40,842 nucleotides of DNA. It comes from Cyclobacteriaceae bacterium (GTDB lineage Bacteria > Bacteroidota > Bacteroidia > Cytophagales > Cyclobacteriaceae). Shown here in pieces: positions 35,120-40,842 of the stretch (positions within the stretch are counted from its first letter, which is position 1; the number at the start of each line of letters is the position of its first letter). The stretch is taken from positions 1 to 40,842 of the forward strand of contig JAOULS010000004.1 in assembly GCA_029881895.1 (NCBI GenBank), in the 5' to 3' direction. The notes under the pieces are model-generated. The model was not told the DNA's origin. It saw nothing but the letters and a program-made list of their open reading frames with translations, and did not search any database. A program made the translations under genes and the position numbers.

Positions 35120-35587
35120 TTAAATCGTGCCTGTTTGTATAGCGTCTTCGTAACCTAGGTCGGGAGGAAGGTTGCCACTTACGGCTGCATCTACTGCTAA
35201 TTGGTCACACCGTTCATTTTCAGGTATACCTGCATGACCTTTTACCCAAGTGAACTTCACATTGTGTTGTTTGTATATTGCGATGAATCGTTTCCATAAA
35301 TCAGGGTTCTTCTTTTTTGCAAAACCTTTTTTTAACCATCCCCATATCCACCCTTTTTCCACCGCATCTACTACATATTTAGAGTCGGAATATACCATTA
35401 CATTGCTTTGTGGATTTTTCAATGCTTCAAGCCCAACAATTACAGCAAGCAATTCCATACGGTTGTTGGTGGTTTTTCGAAAGCCACAAGAAATTTCTTT
35501 TCGGTGCTCCTTGTATTTTAGTACTACACCATACCCGCCTGGGCCTGGATTTCCTCTTGAAGAACCATCGGTATATAAAGTGATCAT
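35120..35587 (-). CDS. rnhA: Ribonuclease HI
   Basis: The start is set at the ATG at 35587 (MITLYTDGSSRGNPGPGGYG); the frame is open upstream only because it runs against marC. 155 residues, as in Escherichia coli. The four catalytic acids are present: Asp7 (YTDGS), Glu45 (NRMELLAVI), Asp68 (YSDSKY), Asp128 (NERCDQLA). The basic handle GWLKKGFAKKKNPDLW and the WVKGHAG loop are intact. It cuts RNA in RNA-DNA hybrids (R-loops, primer removal). The start codon overlaps the marC stop as ATGA, so translation is likely coupled. Confidence 0.96.
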   Translation of the reverse strand: MITLYTDGSSRGNPGPGGYGVVLKYKEHRKEISCGFRKTTNNRMELLAVIVGLEALKNPQSNVMVYSDSKYVVDAVEKGWIWGWLKKGFAKKKNPDLWKRFIAIYKQHNVKFTWVKGHAGIPENERCDQLAVDAAVSGNLPPDLGYEDAIQTGTI

Positions 35588-36156
35588 CCTAAAAATAAGT
35601 TTCCTTTGAAAATTTTTACTGCTATGGCGAGTAAAATAATGCCAAATACTTTTCGTAATACTACAAAACCATTTTCTCCTATTTTTTTCTCTAACCAACT
35701 ACTGCTTTTGAGTACTATGTATACAAATGCTAGATTTATCACGATCCCAATAAGAATATTAGGCACTTCATAAACGGACCGAAGAGATAGTATGGTTGTT
35801 AGCGTACCTGCTCCAGCGATTAAAGGAAAAGCTAAAGGTACGATAGATCCCGATCCAGCCTCTTTGTTTTCATACTTAAAAATGGCAATACCTAAAATCA
35901 TTTCCATAGCGATGATAAACATGACTATTGCTCCTGCAATGGCAAATGATTCTACATCTAATCCAAATAGATTAAGGATTGATTTTCCTAAAAAAAGAAA
36001 TAAAATCATTAAAACACCAGCAATAATAGTGGCTTTGCCTGATTGTATTTTTCCTTCGCTTTTTCTCATTTGAATCACTATAGGGACATTACCTAGCATG
36101 TCAATAATCGAAAACAAAATGAGGGTTACGGAAAATATTTCTTTTGCATTTAACAT
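35584..36156 (-). CDS. MarC-family integral membrane protein
   Basis: The start is set at the ATG at 36156 (MLNAKEIFSVTLILFSIIDMLGNVP), the standard MarC opening. The longer frame from 36414 would add 86 residues of non-membrane, Tyr/His-rich translation that overlaps the aminotransferase gene. 190 residues with six spans and the family's PLAFPLIAGAGTLTTILSL motif (about 115-133). MarC proteins sit in the inner membrane; their role is unsettled and the old multiple-antibiotic-resistance link was withdrawn. The stop overlaps the rnhA start (ATGA). Confidence 0.9.
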   Translation of the reverse strand: MLNAKEIFSVTLILFSIIDMLGNVPIVIQMRKSEGKIQSGKATIIAGVLMILFLFLGKSILNLFGLDVESFAIAGAIVMFIIAMEMILGIAIFKYENKEAGSGSIVPLAFPLIAGAGTLTTILSLRSVYEVPNILIGIVINLAFVYIVLKSSSWLEKKIGENGFVVLRKVFGIILLAIAVKIFKGNLFLG

Positions 36157-36246
36157 AACAGTATTATTTTTTTGCAAAAATAGGTAAAAAAAATATTCAA
36201 TATTATGAAGGTGTTTTTTTATTCTATAGTAACGAATAATTATTAT

Positions 36247-36273
36247 TGTACATGTAGGTACACTATGATAGTG
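36247..36273. promoter_or_regulatory. Two adjacent palindromes upstream of marC
   Basis: TGTAC/GTACA (36247-36251 and 36258-36262) abuts and slightly overlaps CACTATGATAGTG (36261-36273), a perfect 13-bp palindrome. They lie just after the aminotransferase stop and about 90-120 bp before the marC ATG. They could form an operator or a weak terminator; there is no adjacent T run. Confidence 0.35.
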
Positions 36274-36283
36274 ATACTTATCA

Positions 36284-37333
36284 TTATTGCAGTATTTGAA
36301 ATAATAATGCTTGGAGATTATTAATCTCTTCATCCGTAATAGCAGGGAAGTTAGCGATACGGAACGTAGTTTCACTCCAATTTCCATACCCATTGCCAAG
36401 TAAAAAACCTTCACTTTTAGCTTTTAGCTTTATTTGTTTTATTTGGTCGGCAGTAGAAATAACAGGAATAACGGTAGTGGAGTGTACCTTCTTATTTTTT
36501 ATGAGATGATTCAATCCATTTAAAGAGTTTAGTTTTGCTACCCATTGGTGGTGTCTTGTTTTTAGCTGGGTGTCAATTATTGCAATGGGTTCACGAGGCA
36601 TTAATGTTCGCATAAGTAAATAGATACTCAATACATTTGGAGTGTAAGTCGTTTGAAAATCTTTCATTTTTTCAATCATGAAAGTGAGACTGTTATAATT
36701 TTTGTTTCGGTTTAATTTTATGGATCTTTCAATAGCCCTTGGAGAACATGCCATTATGGCTAAACCAGCAGGCAGACCAAAACATTTTTGTACAGAAGCA
36801 AACCATACATCGGCATTCTGAAAATTGAGTGCTACGCCCCCCATTGATGAGGTGGCATCTATAGCGATAATAGCATCAGGATTTTTTTGTTTAACCTCGG
36901 CAATAATTTCATTGCTTACAGCAGTGCCATTAGACGTTTCATTTTGTGTGATACAAATCACATCGGCATCATTTTTTTTAGGGAGCAAGGCATTTTCAAT
37001 TTGAAACGACACTTCTTCAGCCGAAATGGAGAGTTTTTGTGTGTATTCATGCCACTTTCTTCCAAAAGCACCGTTGAAATAGTGTCGACTTTTGTTCTTA
37101 ATTAATGATTGGGCTATAATTTCCCAACACTCAGTTGCTGATGACACAAAAAAAATGGTGTAATCATCTGGGATGGCGATTTTTTCTTTTAGTAGGTGTA
37201 TGGTTTTTTGAGAGATGGAGACAAAATCTTCACTACGGTGGTTAATACTTACAATCCCTTCATTATACGCATCTTGTACGTACTCAGGAATTTGTTCATA
37301 TACTTTTGATGGACCTGGGTAGAAACTAATCAT
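36284..37333 (-). CDS. Class V aminotransferase (SerC-like)
   Basis: The start is set at the ATG at 37333 (MISFYPGPSKVYEQIPEYVQ), where the family begins. A longer frame from 37390 lies within aroQ. 349 residues of a PLP fold-type I enzyme. The Schiff-base lysine is Lys183 in WFASVQKCFGLPAG; AIDATSSMGG holds the PLP-binding Asp (about 159), and INHRSEDF and SSATECWE mark the substrate and phosphate pockets. It resembles phosphoserine and alanine-glyoxylate aminotransferases. The SerC role (serine and pyridoxine synthesis) is likely but not proven. Its start overlaps the aroQ end by 8 bp, so the two are coupled. Confidence 0.85.
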   Translation of the reverse strand: MISFYPGPSKVYEQIPEYVQDAYNEGIVSINHRSEDFVSISQKTIHLLKEKIAIPDDYTIFFVSSATECWEIIAQSLIKNKSRHYFNGAFGRKWHEYTQKLSISAEEVSFQIENALLPKKNDADVICITQNETSNGTAVSNEIIAEVKQKNPDAIIAIDATSSMGGVALNFQNADVWFASVQKCFGLPAGLAIMACSPRAIERSIKLNRNKNYNSLTFMIEKMKDFQTTYTPNVLSIYLLMRTLMPREPIAIIDTQLKTRHHQWVAKLNSLNGLNHLIKNKKVHSTTVIPVISTADQIKQIKLKAKSEGFLLGNGYGNWSETTFRIANFPAITDEEINNLQALLFQILQ

Positions 37334-37751
37334 TTTTTTGCAGAAAATATTGACAAGCCAATCGGTAACTATCCATTCCCAAACCTGCAATCATGCCTAT
37401 GCAGTGCGCGCTAATAATACTTTTATGCCTGTATTCTTCACGTTTGTAAATGTTAGAAATATGTACTTCAATTACAGGAGTCTTAATTCCTGCAATTGCA
37501 TCAGAAATAGCAATAGAAGTATGGGTATACGCCCCTGCATTAAGAAGTATTCCATCATAGTAGAAACCAATTTCGTGCAACTTGTTAATAAGCTCTCCTT
37601 CAATATTCGATTGAAAATATTCGAGTTCTAGCGTTGGGAAATCATTTTTTAATACATCAAAATAATCTTCAAAGGTTTTATTTCCGTAAATTTCAGGCTC
37701 CCTTTTCCCTAAAAGATTTAAATTGGGACCATTTATGATTAATATTTTCAT
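37326..37751 (-). CDS. aroQ: 3-dehydroquinate dehydratase, type II
   Basis: The start is set at the ATG at 37751; a GTG one codon earlier is the alternative. 141 residues, the standard type II length; third step of the shikimate pathway, dehydroquinate to dehydroshikimate. Motifs are INGPNLNLLGKREPEIYG (Arg17, catalytic Tyr22), NAGAYTHTS (Asn72), EVHISNIYKREEYRH (His97, Arg108). The second signature reads QSNIEGELI where most members have QSNHEGELI; the substituted residue is near the active-site lid. It forms a dodecamer in known members. Translationally coupled to the aminotransferase gene. Confidence 0.95.
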   Translation of the reverse strand: MKILIINGPNLNLLGKREPEIYGNKTFEDYFDVLKNDFPTLELEYFQSNIEGELINKLHEIGFYYDGILLNAGAYTHTSIAISDAIAGIKTPVIEVHISNIYKREEYRHKSIISAHCIGMIAGLGMDSYRLACQYFLQKND

Positions 37752-37838
37752 CACTTTGTTTTATTCATTTATTGAATCGTAACACATCCTATTAATAATC
37801 AACTTATCTTTCAATGTGAAATGCAGACTAGTTTTGAA

Positions 37839-37848
37839 TGTATATACA
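37839..37848. promoter_or_regulatory. TGTATATACA palindrome between aroQ and xerD
   Basis: A perfect 10-bp palindrome lies in the 151-bp spacer between divergent aroQ and xerD, 54 bp before the xerD ATG. It may be part of a promoter or operator; the remainder of this spacer shows nothing else clear. Confidence 0.25.
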
Positions 37849-37902
37849 AAGGCAAGGTAGTAACGTTTTTTCTTATCCACAATTCCAAGTAATTTAGCAG
37901 CG

Positions 37903-38802
37903 ATGAGTTGGGATCATTATATCACGCAATTTAAACAATACCTCAAGCTAGAGAGGTCAGTAAGTGAAAATACACTAGAGGCCTATATCCATGATGTTCA
38001 AAAACTAGAACAATTTTTTGCTTTCAATCAATTGGAAGTTGTACCGCTACAAACGGATGAGTTTCATTTGCATGATTTTTTAGAAAATTTAAACGAAATG
38101 GGACTAGCTGCTTATTCGCAAGCCAGAATATTGTCAGGACTTAAGGCATTTTTTAAGTACTTGATGTATGAGGGTTATATAAAAAAAGATCCCACATCGT
38201 TGATAGATGGGCCAAAACTGGGACGTAAACTTCCCGATACACTCGATTATCATGAAATAGTAAATTTATTTAATGGAATTGATTTATCCACGCCAGAGGG
38301 CACTCGTAATCGAGCGATGCTAGAAGTATTGTATAGTTCTGGCTTACGAGTGACTGAATTAGTGGAATTACGAATGAATAATGTTTTTTTTGATGTAGGA
38401 TTTTTAAGGGTAATAGGAAAAGGTGATAAAGAAAGGTTAGTACCCATTGGGGAGGATGCTATGAAATATATGAAAATCTATATCGAAGAGGTTCGTTGTC
38501 ATGTGCCTGTTTGCGAGGGGTTTCATAATTTTGTATTCTTGAATAGAAGAGGAAAAAACCTCACTAGAGTAATGATTTTTACTATAATTAAAAATTTGGC
38601 ATTGAAAGTAGGACTAAAAAAAAACATAAGTCCTCATACATTTCGACATTCTTTTGCCACTCATTTAATTGAAGGTGGTGCGGACCTTAGAGCAGTACAG
38701 GAAATGCTTGGTCATGAGTCGATTACAACTACTGAAATATACACTCACATGGATCGTGATTATTTACGACAAGTAGTGCAAGAGTTTCACCCTAGAAGTT
38801 AG
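37903..38802 (+). CDS. xerD: Tyrosine recombinase XerD
   Basis: 299 residues, the normal XerC/XerD length, with a SAM-like core-binding N-terminal domain (1-105) and a catalytic domain. All catalytic residues are present: Arg149 (SSGLRVTEL), Lys173 (GKGDKER), His245 and Arg248 ([10 protein letters not shown]), His271 ([14 protein letters not shown]), Tyr280. It resolves chromosome dimers at dif with its partner and with FtsK, whose gene starts 1.2 kb downstream. There are no att-like repeats, tRNA or phage genes, so this is the housekeeping recombinase and not an element integrase. XerC versus XerD was chosen on overall pattern. Confidence 0.93.
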   Translation: MSWDHYITQFKQYLKLERSVSENTLEAYIHDVQKLEQFFAFNQLEVVPLQTDEFHLHDFLENLNEMGLAAYSQARILSGLKAFFKYLMYEGYIKKDPTSLIDGPKLGRKLPDTLDYHEIVNLFNGIDLSTPEGTRNRAMLEVLYSSGLRVTELVELRMNNVFFDVGFLRVIGKGDKERLVPIGEDAMKYMKIYIEEVRCHVPVCEGFHNFVFLNRRGKNLTRVMIFTIIKNLALKVGLKKNISPHTFRHSFATHLIEGGADLRAVQEMLGHESITTTEIYTHMDRDYLRQVVQEFHPRS

Positions 38803-38864
38803 TTTCACTTTTCTTAGTACCCTTTTCGGTTAACTTTTTATATTTGTCACAAACAATAATAACT

Positions 38865-39896
38865 GTGTATAAAAAAATCATTCGCCCTATATTTTTTCTT
38901 TTTGATCCAGAAAAAATTCATCATTTTACTTTTTTCTTGTTGAAAACCCTACATAAAATCCCAGGGATTAGATCATTATTTCAAACTTTGTTTACGTATG
39001 AAAATAAAAACTTAGAGAGAAAGGTTTTTGGATTGAAGTTTCCTAATCCTGTAGGACTAGCAGCAGGGTTTGATAAGGATGCCAAGTTGGTTGATGAATT
39101 GGCTACAATAGGGTTTGGCTTTATTGAAATAGGTACACTCACCCCAAAAGAACAACCTGGTAATGAGAAGCCTAGACTTTTTCGTGTGAAAAAAGATCAG
39201 GGAATCATCAATCGAATGGGATTTAATAATGGAGGGGTAGAAGCTGCCGTTAAACGACTCAAGAAAAGAGATAGTAAAATACTGATAGGTGGAAATATTG
39301 GGAAAAACAAAATCACACCTAATGATGAGGCAGAAAGAGATTATGAAATATGTTTTGAATCTTTATTCGATGTAGTCGATTATTTTGTGGTGAATGTGAG
39401 CTCCCCAAATACGCCTAACCTTCGTGCCTTGCAAGATAAGGAACCATTAAAAAGACTTTTGGAAAGGTTGCAAGAACGTAATAAACTGAAAACAACACAA
39501 AAGCCTATTTTGCTTAAAATAGCTCCTGATTTAACCAATGAGCAGTTAAATGATATCATTGAAATAGCACAAGAGATTGGATTAGATGGGATAATTGCTA
39601 CAAATACTACCATTAGTAGAAGTGGACTAAAAACTAGTAAAAAGAAAACGGAAAAAATAGGTGCTGGTGGTTTGAGCGGTAAACCTCTTTTTAATCGATC
39701 AAATGAAGTAATTGCTTATTTGAGAAATGCATTAGGGCCAGTCTTTCCCATAATCGGTGCAGGAGGAGTGATGAATGAACAAGATGCAGTTGATAAATTG
39801 GATGCAGGTGCTACACTAATTCAAATTTATTCGGGGTTTATATATGAAGGACCTAACCTTGTTAAGCGAATTAATAAGCGGTTAGTGGGCATTTGA
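38865..39896 (+). CDS. pyrD: Dihydroorotate dehydrogenase (quinone), class 2
   Basis: The start is set at the GTG at 38865, which gives the family's [21 protein letters not shown] opening. A TTG at 38844 would add 7 residues. 343 residues. The membrane-associating N-terminal helices and [14 protein letters not shown] identify the class 2, menaquinone-linked form. The catalytic serine loop is [27 protein letters not shown] and [11 protein letters not shown] bind FMN phosphate. It oxidises dihydroorotate to orotate in pyrimidine synthesis. 62 bp after xerD on the same strand. An AT-rich inverted repeat, TTTGATTT/AAATCAAA (39892-39899 and 39908-39915), overlaps its stop. Confidence 0.95.
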   Translation: MYKKIIRPIFFLFDPEKIHHFTFFLLKTLHKIPGIRSLFQTLFTYENKNLERKVFGLKFPNPVGLAAGFDKDAKLVDELATIGFGFIEIGTLTPKEQPGNEKPRLFRVKKDQGIINRMGFNNGGVEAAVKRLKKRDSKILIGGNIGKNKITPNDEAERDYEICFESLFDVVDYFVVNVSSPNTPNLRALQDKEPLKRLLERLQERNKLKTTQKPILLKIAPDLTNEQLNDIIEIAQEIGLDGIIATNTTISRSGLKTSKKKTEKIGAGGLSGKPLFNRSNEVIAYLRNALGPVFPIIGAGGVMNEQDAVDKLDAGATLIQIYSGFIYEGPNLVKRINKRLVGI

Positions 39897-39925
39897 TTTG
39901 AAAATTTAAATCAAAGTACTTACTA

Positions 39926-39959
39926 TTGACTGCACTAATTACAAAATTATTTAGTTTTG
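39926..39959 (+). promoter_or_regulatory. Candidate Bacteroidota-type promoter for ftsK
   Basis: TAGTTTTG at 39952-39959 is an exact match to the TANNTTTG -7 element of Bacteroidota. A TTG at 39926-39928 could serve as the -33 element, with a spacer of 23 bp that is slightly long. Transcription would begin near 39966, about 12 nt before the ftsK ATG. Confidence 0.4.
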
Positions 39960-39977
39960 TGCTTTTAGAAAATCTAC

Positions 39978-40842
39978 ATGACTGGGAATACTTATAAAAA
40001 CACATTCAAAAAGCCAGGTAAAAAAAAGGAAAAGAAGAGGTTGAAATTAAGCCTAAATTTTCTTGAGGATAAACGATTTCAGTTGGTGTCGGGTTTTTTT
40101 CTTCAAATGGTTTCTATTTATTTTATTACCGCCTTCATTTCTTATCTATTTACTGGAAAAGCAGATCAAAGCGTGGTGGAGGCTATTAGAGAAACGGGCT
40201 GGATACAGTCAGGATTGGAATCGGATAACTGGCTAGGTGCGTATGGGGCTATAATTTCTCATTTCTTTATTTTTCAATGGTTTGGTATTTCGGCTTTTTT
40301 TATCCCTCCATTATTATTTATTTGGGGTTACCGTGTAGTTTTTAACCGTAGTCTTTTTCCTTCTGGACAATCTTTTTTATTCGTATTGTTTTTTACTTTA
40401 TGGATAAGCTTATTGTTGGGCTATATTGTACTTCGTGTTGAAGGAAGTACTGCATGGTCATTTTTGAGCGGAGGCCTAGGGTATTATTTAGCTCGTTTAT
40501 TTAATAGTCTTGTAGGATGGGGTACCTTTTTGCTGTTGGTGTTTTCATTACTGGCATTTATAATTTATTTCTTTAATATAACTTCATTATTGATGCCAAA
40601 AAAGGAGGAAATGCCTTTATCTGAAAATGAAGAAAGTGATGAGGAAAATGTGTTTGAACAAAATATAGAAGAGGGCAATGAGGAAATTATCACCGGAGAT
40701 GAGGATGAACTTTCCAATTGGACTGTTTCAAACAAAGAGGATGTATCTAAAAAGAAAGTGATTACAGATGAAAAGCCTACGTTAGAGCTTGATGTAGAGG
40801 TTGCTGAACCAGAACAAGTAGAAGAACAACCAGAGTTAGAGC
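39978..40842 (+). CDS. ftsK: DNA translocase FtsK, N-terminal part (3' partial)
   Basis: The frame is open from the ATG at 39978 to the window edge (288 codons). A Lys-rich cytoplasmic lead (KKPGKKKEKKRLK) is followed by about four membrane spans: VSGFFLQMVSIYFITAFISYL, a span near AIISHFFIFQW to FIWGY, FLFVLFFTLWISLLLGYIVL, and WGTFLLLVFSLLAFIIYFF, matching the FtsK 4TM domain. After residue about 205 comes a strongly acidic linker (EENEESDEEN-type). The motor and gamma domains are beyond the window. FtsK anchors at the septum and pumps DNA so that XerC/XerD can act at dif; xerD lies just upstream. Confidence 0.9.
   Translation, partial: MTGNTYKNTFKKPGKKKEKKRLKLSLNFLEDKRFQLVSGFFLQMVSIYFITAFISYLFTGKADQSVVEAIRETGWIQSGLESDNWLGAYGAIISHFFIFQWFGISAFFIPPLLFIWGYRVVFNRSLFPSGQSFLFVLFFTLWISLLLGYIVLRVEGSTAWSFLSGGLGYYLARLFNSLVGWGTFLLLVFSLLAFIIYFFNITSLLMPKKEEMPLSENEESDEENVFEQNIEEGNEEIITGDEDELSNWTVSNKEDVSKKKVITDEKPTLELDVEVAEPEQVEEQPELE

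Noticed and set aside
35588-35698. N-terminal extension of RNase HI
   Set aside because: It is read from marC DNA in another frame; the conserved protein starts at MITLYTDGS.
36157-36414. N-terminal extension of MarC
   Set aside because: It lacks membrane or signal character, overlaps the aminotransferase gene, and MarC proteins normally start at the internal MLNAKEIF.
37903-38802. Tyrosine recombinase as mark of an integrated element
   Set aside because: Full XerD features, neighbours pyrD and ftsK, and no attachment repeats, tRNA or phage genes point to the housekeeping recombinase.
39892-39915. TTTGATTT/AAATCAAA hairpin as the pyrD terminator
   Set aside because: The stem is only A+T-rich pairs and no T run follows; kept as a remark in the pyrD entry.
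1-40842. CRISPR arrays, rRNA, tRNA, insertion sequences
   Set aside because: No regularly spaced repeats, no conserved RNA cores and no transposase frames or terminal repeats were seen by eye.

Overview
The window is A+T-rich and reads as chromosome of a Bacteroidota bacterium, most likely order Cytophagales (inference). The pointers are a PorT homologue of the type IX secretion/gliding system directly after ubiE, OmpA-family proteins carrying PD40 and carboxypeptidase-regulatory-like repeats, a menaquinone methyltransferase, a TANNTTTG-type promoter element, weak Shine-Dalgarno signals, and a SiaABC-type partner-switch cluster. I see no rRNA, tRNA, CRISPR array, insertion sequence or prophage. 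Apart from one degraded gene the coding is dense.

Layout. 1-3512 (+): the 3' part of a PorE-like TPR/PD40/OmpA protein with its own terminator, then ubiE and porT overlapping. 3521-4898: a short-chain dehydrogenase facing an alpha/beta hydrolase. 4981-19081 (all -): in order of transcription, a HAMP-GAF-PAS sensor, CheR, a receiver-less CheB, a membrane GAF protein, a SpoIIE/PP2C phosphatase with a large sensor (SiaA-like), a SiaB-like kinase, a SiaC-like phosphoprotein, a TerB-ABC(G) half-transporter, a lipoprotein and a small secreted protein. 19208-21172: divergent cytidine deaminase and saccharopine dehydrogenase-like genes. 21165-21661 (-): a frameshifted HEAT-repeat pseudogene. 21700-33229 (-): a SPOR-OmpA protein, a voltage-gated-type cation channel with a zinc ribbon, and a tight run of PD40-OmpA, fused methylmalonyl-CoA mutase, and exported TPR-CHAT protein. 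33350-37751: a small exported regulatory-domain protein, an EamA transporter, and the run aroQ / class V aminotransferase / MarC / RNase HI. 37903-40842 (+): xerD, pyrD and the 5' part of ftsK.

How the genes may work together. The strongest candidate for an under-described system is 6443-19081. It has a full SiaA-SiaB-SiaC set but no SiaD-type diguanylate cyclase. Instead it carries CheB/CheR without any chemoreceptor, CheA or CheW, three related GAF sensor domains, and an ABCG-like exporter with a cytoplasmic TerB-like domain. My inference is that the switch controls this transporter, or an unseen target, rather than c-di-GMP synthesis. A second curiosity is the close linkage of an outer-membrane OmpA protein, a two-subunit fused B12 mutase and a secreted CHAT protease-like protein.

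Start sites were moved to internal ATG or GTG codons where the longest frame began at an implausible TTG/GTG or lacked a sensible N-terminus. Each case is noted in its entry.
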